From positions 1 to 33,362 of the IMG/VR virus record IMGVR_UViG_3300043099_000309: a stretch of DNA of 33,362 nt; one strand, given 5' to 3'. Both the position numbers and the translations under genes were made by a program. Shown one piece after another: positions 7,522-14,231 of the stretch. Below the pieces are notes generated by a model, which saw nothing but the letters and a program-made list of their open reading frames with translations, did not search any database and was not told where the DNA came from. This DNA comes from a virus. Position 1 is the first letter of the stretch, and each line of letters starts with the position of its first letter.

Positions 7522-8814
7522 TCACCGACGCCAAGCGTGCGCCACGGGTTGCGGCGGCTGGAGTTGCACGGGCTTCGCAGCCTGCACACGACGCGCGCCT
7601 TCGCAGGCGTAGCGCAGGGCGTCGATGACGTGGTTGTCGCGGTCGTCGAGCACCGGAAGGACGGCGCCCGTCAGCGGGTCGGCCTTGTAGCTGTAGAGCG
7701 TCAGCTCGTCGATGAGGTGCGTGCAGCGCGGGTGCACCACGATGTCGTGGCTCTTCAGCCACTCGACGCCCTCTTCGAGCGAGCGCGGACCCTTCACCGC
7801 TGCCATGATCTTCGGGAAGCCATGCCGCCGCATGTGCGCGATGGTCTCCGGGCGCGCCGAGTCGGCGACGATGGGCCACGTCTCCGAGCCCGGCACCGTG
7901 AGGAAGAGCGCGGGCGTGTCGACGATCTCGACGCCGACGCCGTACGCCTCGTGGTCGACGTAGAGCGTGCGGCCCTCGATGTAGCAGCGCACAAGCACCG
8001 TCGGATCGACGGCAAAGCCCCAGTCGGCGCCGAAGCGGATGACCGCGTCACGCGGTGCCTCGAACTCCTCGACGCGCCAGTTCTTAAAGACGCGCCGTTC
8101 CGAGTTGCGCAGGTACTCTCCTGCCCAAACGTGGCGGAACTTGTCGGGGTCGCGCTTGCGGTCGTACTCGAGCTCCGCGCGGAGCACTTCGGGGAACCAG
8201 GGGTTCGATTCGTAGTTCACGCCGACGACGACGGCATCGGGCGGCAAGCGCTCGCCGCGAAGGAGCGCGTCCACCGGGTCGGTCGACTGGCTCGGGTTCC
8301 ATGTGAACCAAAGCTCGGAGCCAGGCTTGCGGATCGTCGGGCGCAGAAGGTCGAGCGAGCGCTGCGAGAGGCTCTGCGCTTCCTCGACCCATGCGCAGTC
8401 GTAGCCTTCGAGCGACTTGATCGAGTCCGCCGTGTGGTTCTGCATTCCCTGGAAGATGATGCGCCCGTCGCCCTTGCGTGACTTGATGACGGCCTCCTGA
8501 ACCTCGAAGTACGCGCCGACGCCGAGCGCTTCGATCTTCGCTTCGATGAGGCGCTTGACCGACTGGCTCAGGCTCTTCTGCACTTCGCGCACGCAGACCG
8601 TCGACCGGTTCGGGTCGAGCACGTGCGCCTCGACGAGCATCTCAGCGAAGGCGTGCGACTTGCCCGAGCCTCGCCCGCCCCAGGCGCCTTTATAACGCGC
8701 CGGAGCGAGGAGGGGCATGAACCATCGCGGCGTCTCGATGCGGAGCGTTTTAGAGGCATCCTGGCGCGAGGAACGGGCATCCTTGCGGCTGGTCGCTTTA
8801 CTCGCCGTCGCCAC
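7522..8814 (-). CDS. terL: Terminase large subunit (packaging ATPase-nuclease)
   Basis: 430 residues from GTG at 8814, with AAGGTG upstream; the start overlaps the end of the small subunit by 17 bases. The ATPase domain carries Walker A GGRGSGKS (46-53), Walker B with catalytic acid CAWVEEA (140-146) and the coupling motif TWNPSQ (171-176). The C-terminal RNase H-like nuclease has the acidic residues expected: D264 in FGADWG, D318 in VADSA and D394/D398 in DNHVIDALRY. It cuts concatemeric DNA and drives it through the portal. The arrangement fits the phage terminase_3/PBSX-type families. Confidence 0.95.
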   Translation of the reverse strand: MATASKATSRKDARSSRQDASKTLRIETPRWFMPLLAPARYKGAWGGRGSGKSHAFAEMLVEAHVLDPNRSTVCVREVQKSLSQSVKRLIEAKIEALGVGAYFEVQEAVIKSRKGDGRIIFQGMQNHTADSIKSLEGYDCAWVEEAQSLSQRSLDLLRPTIRKPGSELWFTWNPSQSTDPVDALLRGERLPPDAVVVGVNYESNPWFPEVLRAELEYDRKRDPDKFRHVWAGEYLRNSERRVFKNWRVEEFEAPRDAVIRFGADWGFAVDPTVLVRCYIEGRTLYVDHEAYGVGVEIVDTPALFLTVPGSETWPIVADSARPETIAHMRRHGFPKIMAAVKGPRSLEEGVEWLKSHDIVVHPRCTHLIDELTLYSYKADPLTGAVLPVLDDRDNHVIDALRYACEGARRVQAAKPVQLQPPQPVAHAWRR

Positions 8815-9181
8815 GCTTCACCTTGTCGACGATGACTCGCTCGATGCGTGCGAGCTCGATGGGCGCTCCGTCCGCGCCGGTGATCTCGTGCCGCTCCGTC
8901 TCGCGCCAGCGCGCCTGCGTCTTCAGGAAGAAGATGGCCGAAGTCGTGTCGCCGCTCAGCGCTTTCTGGATGAGGCCCTGAGCGACCTTCGCGACGACCT
9001 TGCTTTTGCCGCGTTTATAACGTTCGGCAATGTCTGCGTCGCGCTCCATCATGGCGAAAAACGTCGTTCGCCCGATGCCGAAGTAATCGGCGACCTGCTC
9101 GGCGGAAAGGAACGCTGCAAGCGTCTCGACCTCGGCGCGCTGCTTTTCGGTGAGCACCTTCGGTTTGCGTCCTGCTTTCAT
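8798..9181 (-). CDS. terS: Terminase small subunit
   Basis: 127 residues from ATG at 9181, overlapping the glycosyltransferase stop (ATGA). The first half has the helix-turn-helix expected of the DNA-recognition subunit (LSAEQVADYFGIGRTTFFAM). A helical middle (YKRGKSKVVAKVAQGLIQKA, then SGDTTSAIFFLKTQARWRE) is very typical of TerS proteins that oligomerise into rings. The gene lies directly before the large subunit, with a 17-base overlap that implies translational coupling. It would select the phage DNA for packaging and stimulate TerL. Confidence 0.9.
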   Translation of the reverse strand: MKAGRKPKVLTEKQRAEVETLAAFLSAEQVADYFGIGRTTFFAMMERDADIAERYKRGKSKVVAKVAQGLIQKALSGDTTSAIFFLKTQARWRETERHEITGADGAPIELARIERVIVDKVKRGDGE

Positions 9182-10053
9182 GCTGTCCTCGGCTGTTTGC
9201 GGACTGTCTCGCGCATGATCTTCGGCGAGACGTTGTGCCAGTTGATCTTATGGTGCAAGCGGTAGCGCCCTCCTCGCGGGTCGCCCATCTCTCCCACCTT
9301 GACGCAGCTCGGCGCGTACATGACCGAATAGAAGCTCTTCACGTAGGTGCCGCTTTCCAAGTACATTTCTGTCATTCCGCCCGCGTTCGACTGCGTTTGC
9401 ATTTGCACGAGCTGCGCCTGAATCACGGTTAAGAACAGCGCTCCGCGCCTGCCTGCCGAAGTGTAGGTGTTCACGTCTTCGTTCACTCGGCCAACGAACT
9501 CGAACGGCCTGTCAGTCGAGCAAATGAAAGAGTTCATCGCTTTGCGCCGAAGCGAAGGAGTGTGCTGGCTGTTGTCGCCCCCGATGTGATCGCCGCCTTG
9601 GCTCATGGCGACCGACTGGGCGCCGCTCTTCTCGAAGAACTCCACGAGCGATGCGAAAACTTCGTCCATCGTCGTCTTCACACGCGCCCAGACGTACTCC
9701 AGCGCGCTGCTGTGCCTGATGGCAAACGACGTGTAGTCGTCATCGAGCTGGATGAAGTACTTGCACCCGACTTGCTTCGCGAGGTCGAAGCAGGCGTTTC
9801 GCGCGTAGAAGATTGCACGCCGGTCGTTGAAGTTATCGCCTTCGTCGAACCGCTTTGCGATGTCAGACTTCGAGAACGTGAGCACGGCGTCACCGAATCG
9901 CTTCCTGTACTCGCCTCCGGTCTTGTCCTCGTCGTCGATGACGATGAACACCTTCCCAGTGTAGCCTGCTTTTCGCAACGTATCGTAGGTATGCACCCGG
10001 TCTGGGCGACCGTGCGTGAGGATGAACGCGCAGAAGTCAGGAGGCATCGCCAT
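9178..10053 (-). CDS. TAGT/GREB1-type glycosyltransferase, probable DNA base modification
   Basis: 291 residues from ATG at 10053, preceded by GAGGG. The fold signature is GT-A: an N-terminal CAFILTHGRPDRVHTYDTLR, then a nucleotide-sugar strand KVFIVIDDEDKT, and the metal-binding acidic motif QLDDDY at 102-107. These phrases match the TET-associated glycosyltransferase family, related to eukaryotic GREB1 C-termini, which is thought to glycosylate modified bases in phage DNA. No TET/JBP oxygenase or hydroxymethylase is seen in this window, so the acceptor base is unknown. It overlaps the ParB-like gene upstream (17 bases) and the small terminase downstream (ATGA), so it is transcribed just before packaging genes. 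Family call is firm; substrate is inference. Confidence 0.85.
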   Translation of the reverse strand: MAMPPDFCAFILTHGRPDRVHTYDTLRKAGYTGKVFIVIDDEDKTGGEYRKRFGDAVLTFSKSDIAKRFDEGDNFNDRRAIFYARNACFDLAKQVGCKYFIQLDDDYTSFAIRHSSALEYVWARVKTTMDEVFASLVEFFEKSGAQSVAMSQGGDHIGGDNSQHTPSLRRKAMNSFICSTDRPFEFVGRVNEDVNTYTSAGRRGALFLTVIQAQLVQMQTQSNAGGMTEMYLESGTYVKSFYSVMYAPSCVKVGEMGDPRGGRYRLHHKINWHNVSPKIMRETVRKQPRTA

Positions 10054-10888
10054 TCCAGCCCTCTGCGTCTGCGAGCTTTCCGAGTCGTTCGGTCAGGTGC
10101 ACGAATCCGTTTTCGATCGCCTTGTCAAAGTCGATGATGACCAGCGCGGAGCGCTCGAACAGGCCCTGCGTCTTCTCATCGGCGTGAGCGTAGAACTCGG
10201 CGATGTTGCGGAAGTTGAAAACCGTGTGCCTCTCGGCTGCGAGGCGCAGGAACGCCGAAACGTCTGGCGGCAACTTCGCCGCGTCGATTTCGCGCACGAG
10301 TTCCTTCGCCTTCGAGTTGTCAAACAGCTCCTCGACCTTTGGGCGATCGCCCTTCGGCTCGTAGATTGGAGCCTCGATCTTCTTCGTGTACGTCTCGCCG
10401 TCGAGTTCTTTTGCCTCTCCGGCCTCTGACGTTGCGCCGCTTTGCTCGTCGATGCTCTTGATCTCTTCTTCGCCGAACCCCGTCAAGTCAAGGTCGAACC
10501 CAAGCTCGCCAAGCTCGCCGAGTTCGAGCGAGAGCATCTCGGCATCCCATCCGGCGTTCAGGGCCAGCTTGTTGTCGGCGATGACGTAGGCCCTTCGCTT
10601 CGCGTCGGACCAGCCACGAGCGACGACGACGGGCACCTCGACCATGCCGAGCTGGCGCGCGGCGAGCACGCGACCGTGCCCCGCGATGATGCCGCCGTCT
10701 TCGTCGACGAGCACCGGCGTCGTCCAGCCCCACTCGCGAATCGACGCCGCGAGCTGCGCCACCTGCTCGTCGGAGTGCGTGCGGGAGTTGCGCGCGTACG
10801 GCGTAAGACGCTCAATAGCCCATTTCTCTACGTTATCCGCTGGGTTACTTTTCCCTACAGCTGCCTTCATTTTCTGTCTGCCTTCCAT
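10037..10888 (-). CDS. ParB/Srx-like domain protein with unknown C-terminal domain
   Basis: 283 residues from ATG at 10888; a second ATG at 10870 is a possible alternative start. Residues 22-120 form a ParB N-terminal-like domain: LTPYARNSRTHSDEQVAQLA, then IIAGHGRVLAAR with the GHGR box (70-73), and YVIADNKLALNAGWD. This fold can act as a nuclease or CTPase in phages. Residues 125-185 are an acidic linker. Residues 186-275 are a separate domain (FLRLAAERHTVFNFRNIAEF, then ALVIIDFDKAIENGF) that I cannot name. Phages often fuse this ParB domain to methyltransferases; here no methylase motif follows. The tight overlap with the glycosyltransferase suggests a joint role in DNA modification. Confidence 0.82.
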   Translation of the reverse strand: MEGRQKMKAAVGKSNPADNVEKWAIERLTPYARNSRTHSDEQVAQLAASIREWGWTTPVLVDEDGGIIAGHGRVLAARQLGMVEVPVVVARGWSDAKRRAYVIADNKLALNAGWDAEMLSLELGELGELGFDLDLTGFGEEEIKSIDEQSGATSEAGEAKELDGETYTKKIEAPIYEPKGDRPKVEELFDNSKAKELVREIDAAKLPPDVSAFLRLAAERHTVFNFRNIAEFYAHADEKTQGLFERSALVIIDFDKAIENGFVHLTERLGKLADAEGWNGDAS

Positions 10889-10935
10889 GCTGCGTCAAAA
10901 CTCGTAGCAGGTATCCGTATCGCCCGCATCTCGAC

Positions 10936-11043
10936 GTAACGGCGTAACCCCTTCTAAAGAAGGGGGTTACGTTACGTTACGCCATTCGATGCCTTGCCAA
11001 CGTAACGAATTACCTGAAAGTTACGTTCCGTTACCATCGTTAC
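10936..11043. repeat. GTAAC/GTTAC repeat cluster (candidate origin iterons or operator)
   Basis: Nine exact copies of the 5-mer GTAAC or its complement GTTAC occur in 108 bases. GTAAC is at 10936, 10944 and 11002. GTTAC is at 10966, 10971, 10976, 11020, 11030 and 11039. A near copy (ATTAC) is at 11009. Three copies are back-to-back at 10966-10980, and three others are spaced 9-10 bases, near one helical turn. The segment is non-coding, AT-richer than its surroundings, and sits just downstream of the primase-helicase gene. An initiation site for replication or a protein-binding array are the main readings. Confidence 0.7.
10944..10970. other. Hairpin inside the GTAAC/GTTAC cluster
   Basis: GTAACCCCTTC (10944-10954) pairs with GAAGGGGGTTAC (10959-10970) around a TAAA loop, an 11-bp stem with one bulged G. 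The outer part of each arm is one of the GTAAC/GTTAC repeats. Neither strand has a T-run directly after the stem, so it is not a classical terminator. It could terminate weakly after the primase gene, or be a cruciform or single-strand initiation structure. Confidence 0.6.
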
Positions 11044-11045
11044 CA

Positions 11046-12929
11046 TCACTTTCTTGACGCGATGCGCAACGCGTTTGCGTGCTCGCCATCGACCATCCGC
11101 CACCCGTGCTCGTGCGCCTCGATGGCCCCGCCCTCGAGGAGCTGCTGAACGAACTTCCCCCCGTTCGGCTTCACCGTCTGCTTCGCGGAGCTCTCGCGCA
11201 TCCCGTTCTCGACGAGGTAGGCGACGGCAGCGGAGCGCGAGAGGTACGGAAGACCGTCTCGGAATTCCGCGCCAGCAGCCCACCACGCGGCCTCGTAGGT
11301 TCGCCGCGCCTTGTCGGCTTGGCTCGGCTTCTTCGCGCGTCCTTGGGCCGCTTGCGCGTCGGCGTCGCGTACGAACACCGCCCCCTTGATCTCCTCGCCG
11401 TCTTCGTCAACCCACCCGAGCGCGACGGGTTCGAGCCTGCCGAACATCGGCGCAGGTGCCTCGGCATCCTTCATCTTCGCGCAGGAAAGCTCGATGGTCC
11501 CGTCGTCGGCCTTCGAGACCATGATGGAAGCGTCGAGCGACGCCTTGAACGCGGAGCTGCCACGAGCGCGCCCCTTGGCCCCTTCGCCGTGCCCGACGTG
11601 ATGGTTAAGCACGACCGCCGAGCGAAGCGCCGAGGCGACCACGTTGGCCGCGTTGAAGAAGTTGCGAACGTCGCGCGCCGCGTTCTCGTCGCCGGACATG
11701 TGGTTGTTCACGGTGTCGATGACGACGATCACCGAGTCGGCGTCGGTGAGCTCGCGCACCGCTGCGATGATCTGCGCCGCAGCCGAGGCCGAATCGAGGT
11801 CGATGCCCTTGTTCGAGATGAGCAGGTTGTCGAGGTTCTCGACGCCGTGATGACGGCACCACGCGGCGACGCGCTGCCGGATGCCGTAGTTACCTTCGCC
11901 CGCGAGGTAGACGACGACGCCGGGCTTCGTGCGCTGGCCCATCCATTCGCGCCCCGCTGCGATGCTGCAAGCGATGTCGAGCGTGACGAACGTTTTCCCC
12001 GCGCCGCTCTCGCCGAAGACCATCGTCGTGCCGGATGCTGGAATCCATTTCTTCACCGCCCACTCGAGCGGCGCAGGCTGCGAGAGGAAGCTCGTCGCGC
12101 GGGAAAAGAAGTACTCGCTCGGGGCCTTCGCTTCGACGAGCGCAAGGATGTCGCGGGCGATGTCGTCGCCTAGCGCAGCGTTCGCCGCCACGTCGTGCTC
12201 GACCTCGTACCGCGACGCCGAATGCACGAGCTGCCGGAGCTCCGAGGCCGGAAGCGGCACGTCGCAGCGCGTCTCGTTCGTGACGCTGAGCGCGGCGAGG
12301 ATCTCCGCCTCGCCCATGCCGTAGCGGCGCATGACGCCCGCGAGAGAGTGGAGACCGTTGTTCCGGTTGCCCGTGATGAGAGAGCCGTCTCCCGTCAGCG
12401 CTACCGGCTGGCGGCGCTTCGCCTCGATGCCTTCGAGCCAACGCTGCGGGATGCCCATCGGGGCTACGCCCTCGAACGGGTCAGAGCTGAGTTCCCATCG
12501 GTACTCTCGCCCTTCGATGCGGCTCGGGAACGCGACGAAGTACCTGCCATCGGAAAGGAGGTCGATGCCATCGCGCAGCTTGCAGCTCTTCACGCCCTCG
12601 ACGTAGGCGGCGAGGTAGTGCTGACCGCCGCCCGCCGTGAGCTGCACGGCGCCGTCAGGCTGCGCGCCACGCTCGTCTGTCCACGAGCTCCAGCTATCGT
12701 CGCCACCGTTGCGCGGGTCGATGTCGAAGACGACGAGTCCCGAGGCCGCGCCGCAGGCGATGCCCACGTTCCGGTCGTCGTGGCCTTGGAACCATCGGCG
12801 AATCGTCGCCTCGTCCGTCGTCGCGTCGTTCACGCCGTGCTGCGTCGCTGGGAGCTTGCCATTCGGAACGATGGGGAGGACGGGCCAGCCCCACGAGGCG
12901 TAGGCGAGCGCGGCTTCGAGTGGGGTCAC
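11046..12929 (-). CDS. Primase-polymerase (Prim-Pol) fused to RepA-like hexameric helicase
   Basis: 627 residues from GTG at 12929, overlapping the HTH gene stop (GTGA). Residues 1-170 are an archaeo-eukaryotic-type Prim-Pol domain: LPIVPNGKLPATQHGVNDAT, catalytic FDIDP (D69, D71) and the GGGQHY histidine (H104). Residues 190-250 fit a primase C-terminal helical domain. Residues 290-500 are a RecA-fold RepA/AAA_25 helicase with Walker A GESGAGKT (306-313), Walker B IVVIDT (401-406), a NHHVGHG histidine motif (442-448) and an RGSSAF sensor (456-461). A C-terminal winged-helix-like tail follows. It would prime and unwind DNA at the phage origin. The repeat cluster lies right after its stop. Confidence 0.92.
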   Translation of the reverse strand: MTPLEAALAYASWGWPVLPIVPNGKLPATQHGVNDATTDEATIRRWFQGHDDRNVGIACGAASGLVVFDIDPRNGGDDSWSSWTDERGAQPDGAVQLTAGGGQHYLAAYVEGVKSCKLRDGIDLLSDGRYFVAFPSRIEGREYRWELSSDPFEGVAPMGIPQRWLEGIEAKRRQPVALTGDGSLITGNRNNGLHSLAGVMRRYGMGEAEILAALSVTNETRCDVPLPASELRQLVHSASRYEVEHDVAANAALGDDIARDILALVEAKAPSEYFFSRATSFLSQPAPLEWAVKKWIPASGTTMVFGESGAGKTFVTLDIACSIAAGREWMGQRTKPGVVVYLAGEGNYGIRQRVAAWCRHHGVENLDNLLISNKGIDLDSASAAAQIIAAVRELTDADSVIVVIDTVNNHMSGDENAARDVRNFFNAANVVASALRSAVVLNHHVGHGEGAKGRARGSSAFKASLDASIMVSKADDGTIELSCAKMKDAEAPAPMFGRLEPVALGWVDEDGEEIKGAVFVRDADAQAAQGRAKKPSQADKARRTYEAAWWAAGAEFRDGLPYLSRSAAVAYLVENGMRESSAKQTVKPNGGKFVQQLLEGGAIEAHEHGWRMVDGEHANALRIASRK

Positions 12930-13096
12930 TTGCGGGCCTCGAGGTAGTTCGAGAGGGCCTCAAGGGTCGAGGCCTTCGGGTCGCCCTTGCCGTCTCGGAT
13001 GCGCGCAACGGTGAGCGGTGAAATGCCGGTCGCCTTCGCCACGATGTCGAGCCGTCGGTCTGCCAGCAGCTTGCGAATCTCTTCAGTGGTCAGCAT
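12926..13096 (-). CDS. Small HTH (XRE-like) regulator
   Basis: 56 residues from ATG at 13096. The whole protein is a compact helix-turn-helix of the Cro/CI/XRE type: EEIRKLLADRRLDIVAKATG followed by ISPLTVARIRDGKG and a closing helix. The longer frame upstream to 13210 reads through the control region and is rejected. No Shine-Dalgarno precedes the ATG. A promoter -10 element lies exactly where the A of the ATG could be the first transcribed base, so the message may be leaderless as for lambda cI. It is the first gene of the leftward replication operon and overlaps the Prim-Pol start. It likely controls the divergent promoters, including its own. Confidence 0.8.
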   Translation of the reverse strand: MLTTEEIRKLLADRRLDIVAKATGISPLTVARIRDGKGDPKASTLEALSNYLEARK

Positions 13097-13111
13097 ACGG
13101 CAAAGCATACG
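13092..13111. promoter_or_regulatory. Direct repeats at the HTH gene start (candidate operator)
   Basis: AGCATACG occurs twice, at 13092-13099 and 13104-13111, 12 bases apart. One copy covers the HTH start codon and the other its putative -10 element. A second loose pair with the same 12-base step lies just upstream on the minus strand (CTTGCGCG, then CTTGTGCG). Placement suits autoregulation by the HTH protein. Confidence 0.45.
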
Positions 13112-13133
13112 CGACGCACAAGCTAACGCGCAA
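13104..13133 (-). promoter_or_regulatory. Candidate leftward promoter for HTH/Prim-Pol operon
   Basis: Minus-strand TTGCGC (13128-13133), an 18-base spacer and TATGCT (13104-13109). The -35 is weak and the -10 moderate. Seven bases separate the -10 from the A of the HTH ATG at 13096, so transcription could start at the start codon itself. Confidence 0.45.
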
Positions 13134-13166
13134 GAAGAAAAAACGACAAGGCGAGCGAAAAAAACA

Positions 13167-13195
13167 TTGACGAAAGAAGCTGGCGGGGTTAGTGT
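13167..13195 (+). promoter_or_regulatory. Candidate rightward early promoter
   Basis: TTGACG at 13167-13172, a 17-base spacer and TAGTGT at 13190-13195. The -35 matches consensus at five of six positions and the -10 at three. A start near 13202 gives a leader of about 45 bases before the ATG at 13247. Position at the head of the whole rightward operon supports it. Confidence 0.55.
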
Positions 13196-13211
13196 CTCTT
13201 CATCGCCCAAA

Positions 13212-13249
13212 CGGAATCACCCGACCGAGGCGAAGAGGAACGAAACATG
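13212..13249 (+). repeat. Leader repeat, copy 1 (before the first early gene)
   Basis: The ~38 bases ending at the ATG of the 70-aa gene resemble those ending at the ATG of the Sak4 gene (13525-13559). Both run CGGA, T/A mix, CCCGACCGA (exact at 13220-13228 here), then an AG-rich ribosome binding site and a C/A-rich run to ATG. It could be a duplicated translation leader or a regulator site in mRNA. Confidence 0.45.
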
Positions 13250-13459
13250 ACCGCGAACGAAAACCCCGCCATCCGCACTATCTTCGGCAAGTTCTGCGAC
13301 GCGCAGATGGAAGCGTGGCGACTTTCGGACCTTCGCCTCCGCGTTCGTTGGGATGACGAGGCTGGGCAGGCGAAGGCCGCGAAGGCGTTTCACGAGGCGT
13401 ACGCAGTCGAGACCGCGCTTCGCGCCGAACTCGACGCGCTCGGTTGGGTCTTCTGCTGA
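13247..13459 (+). CDS. Hypothetical early protein (70 aa)
   Basis: First gene of the rightward operon, from ATG at 13247 with GAGGAA six bases upstream. The product is a small, mainly helical protein (IFGKFCDAQMEAWRLSDLRL, then AKAAKAFHEAYAVETALRAE) with two cysteines and no recognisable motif. First-expressed small phage proteins often modify host functions, but nothing in the sequence shows this. A 97-base non-coding gap with a GC-rich hairpin follows before the Sak4-like gene. Confidence 0.7.
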   Translation: MTANENPAIRTIFGKFCDAQMEAWRLSDLRLRVRWDDEAGQAKAAKAFHEAYAVETALRAELDALGWVFC

Positions 13460-13488
13460 AGACCGCACCGCGCCGCCCATGAGGGAAC

Positions 13489-13507
13489 GCGGGGCTCGAT
13501 GCCCCGC
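13489..13507 (+). other. GC-rich hairpin between the first two early genes
   Basis: GCGGGGC (13489-13495), loop TCGAT, GCCCCGC (13501-13507): a perfect 7-bp stem. No T-run follows, so it is not a standard terminator. It may stabilise or separate the first gene's message from the Sak4 message. Confidence 0.5.
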
Positions 13508-13524
13508 CGGTGCACCCCGTCAAC

Positions 13525-13559
13525 CGGATTCCCCGACCGACGGAGAAAGAAGACACATG
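13525..13559 (+). repeat. Leader repeat, copy 2 (before the Sak4-like gene)
   Basis: Second copy of the leader described at 13212-13249. CCCGACCGA is exact at 13532-13540, followed by a GGAGAAAGAAG ribosome-binding segment and the ATG at 13557. Confidence 0.45.
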
Positions 13560-14231
13560 GCCATTTCAATCAAGCGCACCTCTCGCGCCGCTGGCGCGGT
13601 GAAGGTGCTCGTGTACGGCGCCGCTGGCGCTGGCAAAACGTCGCTCATCCGCACGCTACCGAGCCCGATCGTGCTCTCGGCGGAAGGCGGACTCCTGAGC
13701 CTCGCTGACGACGAGGTGCCCTACATCACGATCAGCACCATCGCCGAACTGCACGAGGCTTACTCGTGGCTCGTCGGCTCGGACGAAGCGCGCGGCTTCG
13801 AGAGCGTCGCGATCGACTCTCTCTCGGAGATCGCCGAGGTCATCCTAACGACCGAGAAGCGCACGGCGAAGGATCCCCGTCAGGCGTACGGCGCGATGCA
13901 GGACCAGCTCGCAGAGCTGGTGCGAGCCTTCCGCGATGTCCCGACGCATCACGTCTACGTCACGGCGAAGCTCGACAAGACGACGGATGAACTCGGGAAG
14001 ATCACCTACGCGCCAGGGATGCCGGGAAACAAAACGGGTCAAGCGTTGCCCTACTTCTTCGACGAGGTGCTCGCCCTAAGGGTCGAGCGCGACGCGGAAG
14101 GCAACGCGGTCCGCGGCCTCCAGTGTGCGCCCGATGGCGCATGGCTCGCCAAGGACCGCTCGGGCAAGCTCGAACAGTGGGAGTCTCCAGACCTCGGCGC
14201 GGTCATCCGCAAGATTGCGGGGACGCCATGA
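13557..14231 (+). CDS. Sak4-like RecA-fold ATPase (ssDNA annealing/recombinase)
   Basis: 224 residues from ATG at 13557. The RecA/AAA_24 fold is shown by Walker A GAAGAGKT (21-28), Walker B ESVAIDSLSE (82-91) and a motif-III-like HHVYVTAKLD (131-140). A C-terminal region APGMPGNKTGQALPYFFDEV is typical of phage Sak4 proteins. Sak4 promotes annealing or strand exchange with SSB help, aiding replication and repair. It overlaps the next gene (ATGA) and lies two genes before a DUF669 ssDNA-binding-like protein, the usual company of Sak4. Confidence 0.88.
   Translation: MAISIKRTSRAAGAVKVLVYGAAGAGKTSLIRTLPSPIVLSAEGGLLSLADDEVPYITISTIAELHEAYSWLVGSDEARGFESVAIDSLSEIAEVILTTEKRTAKDPRQAYGAMQDQLAELVRAFRDVPTHHVYVTAKLDKTTDELGKITYAPGMPGNKTGQALPYFFDEVLALRVERDAEGNAVRGLQCAPDGAWLAKDRSGKLEQWESPDLGAVIRKIAGTP

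Noticed and set aside
6415-8481. Rightward open frame of 688 codons opposite portal and terminase
   Set aside because: Antisense shadow of genes with clear motifs; composition dominated by Arg, Val, Asp and Glu.
10936-11043. CRISPR-like array
   Set aside because: Repeats are only 5 bases long and in both orientations, with irregular short spacing; no spacer-repeat structure.
13097-13210. N-terminal extension of the HTH protein
   Set aside because: Would translate the divergent promoter region; the extra residues have no HTH character.
13489-13507. Terminator after the first early gene
   Set aside because: The stem is perfect but no T-run follows.
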